A DNA stretch of 64,000 nucleotides from positions 124,001 through 188,000 of the forward strand of contig JAINUG010000175.1 in assembly GCA_029706075.1 (NCBI GenBank), read 5' to 3'. The stretch is from Aldrovandia affinis (Eukaryota; Chordata; Actinopteri; Notacanthiformes; Halosauridae). Below are positions 11,780 to 22,710 of this stretch, piece after piece (the first letter of the stretch is position 1; each line of letters starts with the position of its first letter). A program made the translations under genes and the position numbers. The notes beneath the pieces are model-generated. The model was given only the letters and a program-made list of their open reading frames with translations, was not told the DNA's origin and did not search any database.

Positions 11780-13385
11780 CCCAACTCCTACGGTTTAGTC
11801 AAGATGTTTCCTTTGTTTGGTTTGGTTGGTTGTCTGTGATTGGCTGTCACAATGCAGATGGTTGAGGATTTGTGGTCGTTTTGCAGTTTTTTTGTGGGTG
11901 GCTTGTGTGCTATCTTATCGGACATATTTGGTCATTTGAATGTGCCATTTGTTGAAGAAATGTATGTGGTTTTGCTGTTCTCTTGGCCAGATTTGTCTTG
12001 AGAAATGTTTTAGGACCTTTATAAAAATACATCACAAAAAACAGGATTCCTTTCTTGGTGTGGCCTGCCCCAGATTCCCCTTAATGTAGACCGACACATT
12101 ATTACTCTCACTGACCCACTGCCCTGTGGTGCATCGGTGTGGCATGCCTGTCTCCTGGCTGCAGGTGTGCATGTGCGTAGTCGGGTTCAGACTGTAGCCC
12201 CTCAGAACCGTGTCAAACGGTTCGTCAGGTGGTCTGAACTCTCAGGTGAGGCTCTGATTGGGCACACCATTCCTCCTGATTGGCTCATGTTGCTCTGCCA
12301 TCCCTTATCAGGGTGACACCACTTCCTGCACTGGATTCTGGATCCTGGGAGGATTGCTCAGCGTTTAGGACAGGGAGGGCAGGGAGGGCCATATCTGTGT
12401 CTGGATTTCTTAATTAACTCTTAATCCTTCATTAACTGGCTTTCTAACTTCTGCTCTTAATGATTAGATACTTAATTAGCCCAATCATTTTGTAAGCTGA
12501 CATTTTAGCATCATTTATTGATAAGATCATGAATGACAGCTGAAGACCGTTCTTGTGTCCATATATGAGACGCACATTGAGCCAGGGTAATTGGTGGACA
12601 CAGAAGCGGAGGGCCAGAGCTGCCCCGCCCTGGTTTGGGGGAAGAGGTGCGAGCGCAGGAGCAGAGCCTCCTGGGACGTGCGTACCGTAGCGTCGCGTCC
12701 AGTGAGAACGCACGGAGCGCTGGCATGGCCCTGTGTGGGAGAGGTCAGGGGTCATGGGAGGCGGGAGAAAGCACGACCCCAGGGTGTTCCAGCCCGCTGA
12801 GTTTCCTTCAGTGTGTCACCAGATTGGAGCGACTGATGAACGGCGCCCGCGTGTCTGATGTGCACGTCAAGGTGAATCGAGGTGAACTGAGAATTCCCCG
12901 AGAGCGCTTCCAGATGCTCGTTCCCTCTGGTGTTTTAATGAAAGGCCCGTAAATCAGGTCAGATTGAAACGCTCTCTGCGCTGGTGAGAACGAGCTTTGG
13001 CATGGCCATGGATGCTGCTCTGTGCTCCAAACTGTTCCCACGTATTCATTTATTTATTCACCCGACTTCGCCCCTAAGGCACACCTGGGCAAGGATGACA
13101 ATCCCTTCCTGTTTGTAAAGAGGGCCTTAATTTGTATTTATGCAAGCTGATGCAAAAAATATATATGAAAAAAAGGGCATAGTTGCGAAGGGGCTTTGGG
13201 GCCTGTGGGGTTGGAGGCGGAGCGGAGCTGAGCCTTCGCCATGTCAATCCAGGGGACACACACTGACGCTCGCCAGTCGCTCTGCCCCTCCGCCCTGTCC
13301 CGATGTGCGATTGCAATCCGTCAACATTGGCGCTCGCTTGTGTTGCCATGGTGATGTCTGTCCCCTGTCGATGGAGAGGTAGCAT
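11780..13385. other. Non-coding DNA, candidate conserved block at 12410-12545
   Basis: No exon or mobile element recognised. The block from about 12405 to 12545 is AT-rich with repeated homeodomain-like cores (TTAATTAACTCTTAATCC, ATACTTAATTAGCCC) in otherwise GC-balanced DNA, and could be a regulatory element of the host gene. This is inference only. Confidence 0.35.
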
Positions 13386-13390
13386 CTGAG

Positions 13391-13391
<1 letters not shown>

Positions 13392-13428
<37 letters not shown>
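13392..13428. repeat. (GT)n microsatellite
   Basis: A GT tract of about 34 bp. No other feature. Confidence 0.9.
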
Positions 13429-13689
13429 CATCGGCAAATATGTGCCATGTTTCCCTTTAAATTGCAGAGATTGTAAATCGTAGGACTGAGTTGAATATCT
13501 ATGTGCTTTTTCCTGCTTGCAGAATGGAGGTTTTTCCCCAAGCAGTTGGTTGTTATGGCTACCTGCATGCCATAAGCTTAGATTTGACCTGGACAGAGGA
13601 ACGCCCTCGAGAGGGGCTCGTGTTTGATGGCCTGGGGTGTGGTGAAGCAGGCGTGTGTGCAGGTTGGGCCATTGTTTGTGGGCTGGTCA

Positions 13690-14215
13690 GCCCTGGTCTA
13701 ACTGTAGTGCGGTTTTTTAACCTGGTCTGATTGGTGTGCAGTCTTTAACCTGGTCTGATTGGTGTGCAGTCTAACCTGGTTTCATTGGTGTGCAATCTTT
13801 AACCTGGTCTGATTGGTGTACAGTCTCTAACCTGGTCTGATTGGTGTACAGTCTGTAACCTGGTCTGATTGGTGTACAGCAGGGGTCTCCAATCTTATCC
13901 GAGAAGGGCCGGTGTGGGTGCAGGCTTTTGTTCTAGCCCTGCACTAAAACGCCTCAATCGAGACCTTCATTAGTCGAATCAGGTGTGTTAGTGCAGGGCT
14001 ACAACAAAAGCCTGCACCCACACCGGCCCTTCTTGGATAAGATTGGAGACCCCTGGTGTACAGTCTCTAACCTGGTCTGATTGGTGTGCAGTCTTTAACC
14101 TGGTCTGATGGGTGTGCCGTCTTTAACCTGGTCTGGTTGGCCAGTGTGAGCAGTATGTATTCTAGTCTCTTCAGTGTGTAGTCTTTGAACTAGTCTTATC
14201 AGGTGTGTGGTCTGC
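13690..14215. repeat. 28-bp minisatellite interrupted by a transposon
   Basis: About nine tandem units of a 26-28-bp repeat (ACCTGGTCTGATTGGTG followed by TGCAGTCTTTA or TACAGTCTCTA) run from about 13720 to 14145, with decayed units on each side. The array is split by the fold-back element at 13880-14055. Because insertion duplicated 8 bp of one unit, the array existed before the transposon arrived. Confidence 0.88.
13880..14055. mobile_element. hAT-type fold-back MITE with perfect 8-bp duplication
   Basis: A 176-bp near-palindrome. The left arm starts CAGGGGTCTCCAATCTTATC and the right arm ends GATAAGATTGGAGACCCCTG; the arms pair over about 65 bp with few mismatches. Identical 8-bp copies of GTGTACAG flank it at 13872-13879 and 14056-14063. 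The 8-bp duplication and the CAGGGGT terminus fit a non-autonomous hAT element mobilised in trans. There is no coding capacity. Confidence 0.9.
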
Positions 14216-14225
14216 ACCCTGTATC

Positions 14226-14373
14226 CAGCCAATCCATTTATACAGCTGGATATTTACTGAAGCAATTTGGGATGAGTATCTTGGCTCAAGGGTCCAACAG
14301 CAGTGCCCCACCTGGGAATTGAACCTGCAACCTCTGAGTTACAAGCTCATTTCCCTGACTACTACACCCAGTG
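14226..14373 (-). mobile_element. tRNA-derived SINE, family 1, minus strand, 3'-truncated
   Basis: The reverse complement reproduces the family 1 head and centre: CAATCCATTTATACAGCTGG, TACTGAAGCAATTTGGG and AGCAGTGCCCCACCTGGG are the inverse of the copies at 8443 and 28463. The LINE-like tail is missing on the left. Confidence 0.8.
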
Positions 14374-14374
14374 A

Positions 14375-16525
14375 GACGTTTAACATTCCGCTGGAAGTGA
14401 TGGGGGGAGATTAGGGAGCCTGACCTCTGACCCCAGGTCTGCCGCCCCCCGACCCCACCCAGTGCCCAGAACAGTATTTGTTCCTCTCTCTAACTCAGAT
14501 CAAAGCCTGCCCTAAATGCTTAATGCGATAGGCTGTGCAGTTCTCTCACTGTTCACACATTGGCTCTGAGGCTGAATGAGAGCACAAGGACCCTGCTCGT
14601 TACTTTATTCATTTCATCTGTCACTTCATTACTTTACGTGTGTTTTTTCCTTTGGTGGCCTTCGATTATACAGCTCACAAAATCGCGCACATCTGTCTAT
14701 TAAAGGCATTAATTGACTGAGCGGCCCAGTGGCAGATATGTACCACAGGGCTGCCCTCCTCTGCCCCGTCTCCTTATTAATTAAGGGCGCAGGGGTTCTG
14801 TACATTGGCTGTTCTTCAAACCGGGCCCTGAGTAATGCAGCTGTGCGTTGAGGACTGGCATTTTAGTAATATTACACCAGGGCGGGCTATCTGCGCGCAC
14901 TTCATTTCTGTAAGTGCTTATTGAGTGCTGGTGTGGAGCCGCTGCCCACCAGATCCATCTGCACTGGCCTTATTCTCTTCTTCTTTTCAAATGTTTTATT
15001 TGTTTCATTTGACCCTTGTTTTCTCTCCGTTGGGATGCGGCGGTCGTGACCACGCTCGTCACCCGGCAGTGTTTAAAGCGGACCCACACCCTTTCAGGCG
15101 CAGCAAGAGTTTGAATGCATGCAGCACATGGTTCTGCAGGAGTGCGCTTTGATGGCTACTGCCCCCGGCTCTCCGGTGCTTCCAGGCCATTCTGCTCTGG
15201 TGCATTCTAGGTGCTCGCATGTCCTCCTTTTGTGTGCGCTCCCGGATTCATTTTTCGGTTTCAGGTGTTTTGTGAGCGATGCTCCAGTCAGCGTTGGCCC
15301 AAAGAAGGCACTCCACGTTGTGAGAGGGGGGCATGTTCTGACAGGAGCTCTCTCTGTGTGTGAGAGGAGGCCGGCGAGCGGAGTTTAACCTCCCCGTGAA
15401 ACCCGAGATGCCGTCCTCCCCCTCCTTGGAATTCCCAAACTTGACTACAAAGCGTTGCCTGGAGATGAAAGGCACCCTGTCTTTTTGTTGCTCGCCTGGA
15501 AAAACAGGAGAGAGGGGATTTAAGTCTTTCCTCAAGGCGTCATTCTAGTGGTTAGTTTCTTTAGCGTCGTTTTTAACTGTTAACGGACAAAACAACGGCA
15601 GCACGCACACCCCACCCCCTCGCAGCCGAAGCTGAGGTAGTTCCCTCCGGTGAGGCGGATGCTCACGTCCCCCCACACATCCTGTTTGTTTTGGCCAGCA
15701 GGTTTGGGGTCATTGAAATTTAATTCATGGATTGAAAAATGTTCTAGTACGGATTTTTCAATAATAAATGAATTGAATTTGAATGAACTGATTGAATTGA
15801 TATGTAATTTAAGCCAGCCCTGCAGAGCAGATGTGGCTGGTTTTGAGAGCGTGGTGGCAGGCTTGGTCTTACTCTGTGTGCGCGGTAAGCAGGGCTGCTC
15901 ATGCCCGCTGTGTAAACACACTCTCCGTTACCCCACGTGCCTGCTTCTCCTGCGCCTCAGCTGCTATTAGGACACTCCACTGTTTGGGTTGGACCTGACT
16001 GATGTGCCTCTCAGGCCACCATAGTTACACAAGATGGCTGATGCCCCTCGTTACCTGGCTCTGGCTCGCTCCCATCCATCAATGTTTGTGCATTGCCATA
16101 ACGTCAGTTGATTTGCTAAAGCCAGTTTCCAAGCCCCAAAAAAACTGTTTAGGTTTATCCAACCTTGCTCATTGCTACCCCTTGAAATCATTGCCCACTA
16201 AACTAAAAGACAATGAAAGTGTCTCTAACTGTTAGGCACATTTGGCATCTCAAGGTTATAGACTGATATGTGGCAGCTTCCTGAGCTGTGCCTCCTTCCT
16301 CAAAAAAGTCAGTTCTGAGTTCATGTCAGTCGTGTTACCACGGACAATGCCAGCATTGTCTTCTGTCCTTTTATCCAGAATTGGCAGTGACCACAGTGAC
16401 CTTTTTGATTTTACACTGAAATCGTTTTGGTTTTTCCTTCTGAATTGTTGTCCAAAAGTTTGGACAGCAGACAGCATTCTTCTGATGGGTCAGTCAGCTG
16501 TGATTCACAGAAGGACAAAAGCACT
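14375..16525. other. Non-coding DNA; repeat fragment and candidate conserved block
   Basis: No exon recognised. At about 15697-15825 lies an ATTGAATT-rich fragment related to the one at 4928. The stretch 14575-14790 (TTCATTTCATCTGTCACTTC, TATTAAAGGCATTAATTGAC, TCCTTATTAATTAAGGGC) is AT-rich with ATTA cores and could be conserved regulatory DNA. The remainder is unremarkable. Confidence 0.4.
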
Positions 16526-16530
16526 AAAAC

Positions 16531-16992
16531 CACAGATCCTGTACACACACCAGATACTCAGCTCCACAGATCCTACAGACTCACCAGGTACTCAGCTCCA
16601 CAGATCCTCTACACACACCAGATACTCAGCTCCACAGATCCTACAGACACACCAGGTACTCAGCTCCACAGATCCTCTACACACACCAGATACTCAGCTC
16701 CACATATCCTACAGACTCACCAGATACTCACCTCCACAGATTCTACAGATACACCAGATACTCAGCTCCACAGATTCTATAGACTCACCAGATACTCAGC
16801 TTCTGCGTTCCTCCTGTCCTCTGTGCTTCTTAAACACAGGAAGTTCTGGTGCTGTATTACAGTTCAAATCGCCACAGTATGCACTTGACCACGCCCGTTA
16901 ATGAATTTTCCGAAGACTTCAGTAGTAGGGAGACTGAGCCTTCAGTGTTACGAACATAGAGCTGAGTACCTGCTGGGTTTATAGAATCTGTG
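16531..16992 (+). mobile_element. Inverted-repeat element, copy C, with amplified terminal repeat
   Basis: The left end consists of eight tandem 34-bp units (CACAGATCCTACAGACTC, then ACCAGGTACTCAGCTC and variants) at about 16531-16803. The right end is a single inverted unit (AGCTGAGTACCTGCTGG... ATAGAATCTGTG). Between them is the family body, with TTCTGGTGCTGTATTACAG. Subtracting seven surplus units leaves about 224 bp, close to copies B and D, so one terminal repeat has expanded into a satellite. CTAAAAC occurs beside both ends and may be a target-site duplication. The long ORF across the array is a by-product of the repeat. Confidence 0.78.
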
Positions 16993-17284
16993 TGCTAAAA
17001 CCCTTAAAGTGCAGGGGCTGCACTTCCTGTCATAGGCAGCAGGGAATGGATGTTCGGTTACCCGGCAACAGAAGACACTGCTGTGAGACTGTAGCTCCAG
17101 CAGGCAGCTCTTACCTGTGAGGAGCTGGCTGTGATGCCATCGTTAACCTCCACCCACTGGGTATGGATTCTTGGTCTTAGTGTATTATCTGTTGCATTGT
17201 TTCCTCTGCTTCCAGTGAAGCCTGTTTGTTCCAGCATTTGTGCTGCTGTTGTATTGATCAGCGTGATGTTGTGCCTTAGCTTCA

Positions 17285-17755
17285 GCTCTAAGAAGAGTTG
17301 TGGTGGTTCCAAACTTCTTCCATTTCACAATGATGGAGCCCACTGTGCTCCTGGGGGCTTTCAATGCTTTAGTAATGTTTTTGTACCCTTCCCCAGATCT
17401 ATGCCTCAACACAATTCTATCTCGGAGGCCTATGGATAGTTCCTAGGACTTCATGGCTTGGTTTTTGAAATGCACTGTGAACTGTGGGACCTTATATAGA
17501 CAGGTGTGTGCCTTTGTAAAGCATGTGCAATCAATTGAATTTGCCACAGGTGGCCTACAATCAAGTTCTAGAGACATCTCAAGGATGATCAAAGGGAACA
17601 GGATGCATCTGAGCTCAATTTTGAGTGTCATAGCAAAGGGTCTAAATACTTATGTAAATGTGATATTTAAGTTTTTTATTTTTAATACATTTGCAAAAAT
17701 TTATAAAAAGCAGTTTTTGCTTTGTCATTATGGGGTATTGCCACGAATAAATAAC
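17285..17755 (-). mobile_element. Tc1-like transposon fragment (5' end, minus strand)
   Basis: Read on the minus strand from 17755, the sequence matches the common teleost Tc1-like 5' end: ATAATGACAAAGCAAAAACTG, then TTACATAAGTATTTAGACCC, then the start of a transposase. The encoded helix-turn-helix piece (LRHRSGEGYKNITKALKAP, then RSTVGSIIVKWKKFGTT) is the DNA-binding N-terminus of a Tc1 transposase. The catalytic part and the other terminus are missing, so it is a dead remnant. The left boundary is approximate. Confidence 0.85.
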
Positions 17756-18098
17756 TCAGTACATGTTGTACATGTCATTGACATTATTGTTGACATTGGA
17801 TAACATAGTCATGAACAACAAAAGGTAATGTACAGAGTAATCCTTGGAGTGAATAAAGTATTATTGCTATGTAGGCTACTTAAGCTACTTTGCAACTTGT
17901 AAACTATATTAGCCCAACTTACAATGAAAAACGTTACTGTAACATCAACAAAGCACTTGAAAACGTAACTTTAGCTATCTAAGTTAATTATAAATAAAAC
18001 ACAGCAATGGCATAAAACTATGAACATGTTACTGACTAGAGATGGCTTATCGTTAGCCACGAAAGCCACATTTAATCGCATCTTAAACTGAAAATGTC

Positions 18099-19100
18099 TA
18101 CACTACCGGTCAAAAGTTTTAGAACACATCCATTTTTTATTGAAATTTACGCAGTTTAATGTTTCAATGTACTCTGAAATTACAGCATAGAACAAATAAA
18201 AAATTGGAGATAAAAAGTAAATCATGGATTTGTTTTGTTTAACAAAATGTAATCAACATTTTTGACAGATATAACAGTCAAACACACTCGTGGCATTCTT
18301 TCTACAATGGAAATCAAATATTGTTCGGAAAGTTCTTCCCCACACTGTTGCAGAAGTTCCCACAAATGTGTTGCACTTGTAGGTTGCTTTGCTTTCACCC
18401 TTCTGTCCAGTTCATCCCAAACCAGCTCAATGGGGTTTAGGTCTGGAGCCATTCCATGATTTGAAGCCTACCGTCTTGTTCTTTTCTTCTAAGGTAGTTC
18501 TGACATAGCCTGGAGGTATGTTTTGGGTCATTATCTTGCTGTAGGATGAACCCCTGACTAACTAGGCATAGACAGAGGCAGAGGGTATTGTATGGCGCTG
18601 CAAAATGCTGTGGTAGCCCTTTTGGTTCAGGGTGCCAGTCACTCTGTGCAAGTCGCCGGCTCTGGATCCAGCAAAGGGGCCCCAGACCATCACGCTTCCT
18701 CCTTCATGTTTGACAGTTGGTGTCACACACTGAGGAACCATCCTTTCGCCTACTCGACGGCGTACGGAAACCCTGTGTGATGAACCGAAGATGAATCGGT
18801 CCATAAGACCTTCTTCCAGTCTTCAGTAGTCCACTGGCGGTGCTTCATGGCCCAGGCAAGCCTGTTTTTCTTATTTTGCCATCTTAGCAATGGCTTCCTT
18901 ACTGCCACTCGACCTGTCAAATGTGCAGCTCAAAGTCTTCTCTTCACAGTTGAAACTGAGACTTCCTTACTTCAACCAGTGTTAAGCTGTGCTTGAAGTT
19001 GTTGTCCTGTGAGCCACCTATCACGCAAGCAGTTGATTCTCAGAAACTTGATTTCTGATTTTGTTGTGGCTTTTGGTCTGCCAGTTTCCTCCGGTTTCCA
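18099..19100 (-). mobile_element. Tc1-like element T1, copy b, truncated
   Basis: The left terminus is TACACTACCGGTCAAAAG followed by TTTTAGAACAC, the transposase 3' end of family T1. The minus strand encodes relics of a DD34E transposase: FIFGSSHRVSVRRRVGERM, HEGGSVMVWGPFAGSRAG and, near the end, APDLNPIELVWDELDRRV, which retains the catalytic glutamate of the NPIE motif. The frame is broken by stops and indels. Compared with the full copy at 32125, the 5' end and its terminal repeat are lost after about 19100. Confidence 0.85.
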
Positions 19101-19149
19101 CAACCCTATAATAAGCTCACAGGCAACTATCACCAACGCCGTTGCTTCA

Positions 19150-19345
19150 ATGTAACCTGTGTCGGATGTATTTCTTGCTAAGGTCAGAAGAGCGGTGACG
19201 TCTAAGTACAAGTGCGTTTCAAATGTAACAGATTTGAAGCGTTCTGCGTTCTTGCAGTCTCGGCAGAGCATTCTTTTGAGTGTACTTGGAAGTGCGTTCT
19301 TACAAGTATACGAGAACGCGGATGCAAGTATGCAATTTGGGACAC
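19150..19345. mobile_element. Possible MITE fragment
   Basis: The segment ending CAATTTGGGACACAGCC, with internal AGTGCGTTCTTACAAGTATA and ACTTGGAAGTGCG, resembles non-autonomous teleost DNA transposons whose ends read GGCTGTGTCCCAAATTGC. Only one terminus is convincing. Recognition is from remembered pattern and is weak. Confidence 0.35.
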
Positions 19346-19659
19346 AGCCTCTGTGTCTCAGTGACCCCGGGTCCAGAACGGGGACAGATTCACTGTGCGC
19401 TGACAGCATGTCTGACTCTGACCACAGCAGCCATGATGTTGGTCTCAGGCAGGCGCGTGTCTGAATTGGGCAGCTAGGGTTTGTGTGTCGTGTGTTGTGT
19501 CATGTTGTTGTGACGGGGTTCTGGCGCAGAGGTCATGCATGTGACATACAGCACACACCTTCAGGGACAGAGCCACAGTACTGGGCCTGTGTATTTATTC
19601 TGAACCAACAGAAACTCTCCTCTTTGTCTGTAACATGAACCATCAGCTGAAACCCACCC

Positions 19660-19920
19660 ACCCACACACACGCACACACAAACACACACGCACATACAAA
19701 TACACGTACATACACACACACACTCACGCACATACAAACACACGTACACATATACACACACACACGTGTACACATACACACATACACACACACACTCACA
19801 CGTGTGCACACACGCATACAAACACACACACCCATACACACCCATACACATACATACACTCACGCACATATCCACACATACAAACAAACAAACACACACA
19901 CACACACACACACACACTCA
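19660..19920. repeat. Long imperfect (CA)n microsatellite
   Basis: About 260 bp of CA-rich sequence with interspersed CG, TA and AAA steps, ending in a purer tract at about 19895-19918. Open frames on both strands are His/Thr- or Cys/Val-rich artefacts. Confidence 0.9.
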
Positions 19921-19921
19921 T

Positions 19922-21438
19922 GCACCGCGATAAATGTGTTGGGCCGGAGCAGGCACGCTCGGTATCGCCGTGGGGATGTGGAGAAGGATTCCCTCCATAA
20001 CCACCTCACTCACCATTACACGGGTTTGTACCACTTCTGCTCATTTAACTGGTTTTCGCTCATTAACAGGGCTAATTGGCCGGTTTAAGGCCAATTAGTG
20101 TGACTTAGGAGCTGTGACCGAGGGGAGTGCACCAAGAGCCTGGCATGTTGCTTAGAACGTTGTGCTATTTAAAAGAAATAAATAGAGTTGATCAGTTAAT
20201 GACAAAATTCTGAGCAGTTGAACTATTTCACCTCTGTTTTACTGTGTCTTTAAGAGATCCTTTCAAACCAATGTCCCCTCTGAGCGAAGCGCTCCCTCCC
20301 GCTTTCCCTTCCTGCCATGTGTCCCACAATGCTTTTGGGCAGCTGTGCTCTGCCCTCTGCCCCAGGGCTTCCTGTGCACGTAGGGAACTGTGAACCCGCC
20401 CCCCCACGTTTAGGTACGTGACCCCTAAAGCCCCAAACTGTGTACAACTGAACCCCCCCACCCCTATCCTCAAAAACACAGGACCCCCCCCCCTCCAGTA
20501 CAGAGCCCCAGTTAATGGGTCCAAACTTCCGCGGGCCGGTTTAGCTTCAAAGCCCCGTTTGCGGTGGCCCGCCGTAGCACGCAGGTGCTGTGGGCTCCTT
20601 GTTCGTTGGTTGGGTATCACCGAGAGCCCCCCTCCCCCCGAGCGCAAGACGGGTGGGTCACCTGACCTGACGGCACACTGTAACTGAGGCTCCCTCCACA
20701 CAGAGGAAGCTCTGCTGCCATTTCAGGGGAAATATGAATCTTCATCACACTGGAAAGGGTGCTGCAGAAATGAAGTATTCACGTGGCCTGATGGAGGCCC
20801 AGTTCAAGATGAATTAAACTTCCGTGCACTTTGTTAAATAGAGGCTGCCCAAAACTGGGACAAACTGGGTGTCGGCCGATTTGAATCAGGACATTCAAAC
20901 AGTCGGGACTCAAAAATAGTTCTTCTGATCAGAGAGACACCCATCCTGAGCTGCTGAAAATAAATCTTATAAATAACGCTCTTTTGTCGGGTGTGTCTGA
21001 GTGCGAGGATCTGACTGTTCTGCAGAACTCCTCTCATTTGTGTCCTGAGTAAATGAAGAGAATGGATGGGAGTTGAGGGAGAGTCCAGCCTTGGCTGTCG
21101 GATGCAGGGAGGTGTGAAACGTTCAGCAGAGAAGTGAGGTTTTACCGAAGTCGTGCCTCTTTAATGCTGAGGCTGAGAAAATTATCCTCTCTGACTAGCA
21201 GCAGAAAAGCGCTTGGCGCTAATCTTTACCCTCATTGAAAAATGTGGTGAAAAGTCGCAGAGATTTAACCCAAGATTAAGTTCTGATCCGTTCAGGGCAA
21301 GACCTGGCATGCGCTTTAATCAGGGGGCAATGTGGACTCAATGCACCCAGACTGTTGCCTGAAGAGTAACGTGAAGGGCCTCTATTTCTGCTTGAACACA
21401 CAGCCAATGGAGTGCTGCTTCCTTTTGTATTTCACAAC
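19922..21438. other. Non-coding DNA, nothing recognised
   Basis: C-rich strings lie at about 20397-20485. No exon, RNA gene or mobile element could be supported. Confidence 0.45.
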
Positions 21439-21439
21439 A

Positions 21440-22312
21440 TACATTACCGGTCAAAAGTTTTAGAACACCCCCATTTTTCCAGATTTGACAGAAATTTAAA
21501 CAGTTCAAGTCCAGTGAATAACCTGAAATGGTACAAAGGTAAGTGGTAAACTGCCCGAGGTTTAAAAAAAAAAAAAAAAAAAAAAAAAGTTTAGGTTACC
21601 AAAAACTGAAAAGGAATGTGCATTTTTTGGCAGTGAGTAGTTTCCTACACCATTAAAAGGCACTTGGAAACTGGAGGAAACTGACAGGAAGAGGTCTGGC
21701 AGAATCAGAAGACAAGTTTCTGGGAGTCAACAGCTTGCCTGATAGGCGGCTCACAGGACAACAGCTTCAAGCACAGCTTAACACTGGTCGAAGTAAGGAA
21801 GTCTCAGTTTCAACTGTGAGAAGACTTCGAGCTGCAGGTTTGATAGGTCAAGTGGCAGTAAGAAAGCCATTGCTAAGATGGCAAAATAAGAAAAAGAGGC
21901 TTGCCTGGGCCGTGAAGCACCGCCAGTGGACTACTGAAGACTGGAAGAAGGTCTGATGAATCAAAATGTGTAACCTTCGGTTCATCACGCAGGGTTTTTG
22001 TATGCCGTCAAGAAGGCGAAAGGATGGTTTCTCAGTGTGTGACACCAACTGGCAAACATGGAGCAGGAAGCGTGATGGTCTGAGGCTCTTTTGCTGGATC
22101 CAGAGTCGGCGACTTGGACTTTTTTTTTTATAACTCTGAAATATACATTATTTTTCTGTTTTTGGTAACCTAAACTTTTTTTTTTTTTAAACCTCTGGCA
22201 GTTTACCGCTTACCTGTGTACCATTTCAGGTTATTCACTGGACTTGAATTGCTTAAATTTAAGTAAAAACTGAAAAAATGGGGGTGTTCTAAAACTTTTG
22301 ACCGGTAGTGTA
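21440..22312 (+). mobile_element. Tc1-like element T1, copy c, fold-back derivative
   Basis: Both ends are the same terminus in opposite orientation. The left starts TACATTACCGGTCAAAAG and the right ends CTTTTGACCGGTAGTGTA, and the similarity extends about 170-190 bp inward through GGTAAACTGCC and GTTTAGGTTACCAAAAAC. In the full copy at 32125 that sequence belongs only to the transposase 5' side. The left half encodes the transposase N-terminus (RRLTGQQLQAQLNTGRSK, VSTVRRLRAAGLIGQVAVRK) up to WTTEDWKKV, then a stop. The catalytic half is replaced by the inverted end. A 28-bp A-run lies at about 21563-21590. Confidence 0.85.
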
Positions 22313-22710
22313 CATCTAATGTAGTCACGCTCTAGCCGCTGCCCCAGTGCCTGGGTTAAATCTCACTAGCAGTGGCACAGGTCATTGTTCATTAATCTGC
22401 TCTGCATGAATGCACTGTAAATGAGTCACTGAGGTAAAGGGGAGGTTCGAAGACCTCCAGACCCCTTTAACCTAAGCACTTGGATTGTGCCTACCTATAT
22501 TAAAGTTGGTGCTGATGCCACTCGTTTGGGTAGAACAAGACATTTATATTTTAGGTAGAAACAGGCTTTGCTGTTGTTCTCATTTGATCAGAGCGTACCT
22601 GGATGCTGGTGATTTTGGTTTCTCTCTAAGACAACCTTCTGAGACGTCTCCACACAGGTCTTCCCCCGCTCTCCCTCAGGACGAAGGCTTGCTCGACTCC
22701 CTTTTAATAA

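Noticed and set aside
16531..16803. CRISPR-like array of direct repeats
   Set aside because: Units are adjacent with no spacers, belong to a transposable element's terminus and lie in a vertebrate gene region.
16242..16901. Plus-strand ORF of 219 codons
   Set aside because: More than half is the 34-bp satellite of the inverted-repeat element and the rest has no family resemblance.
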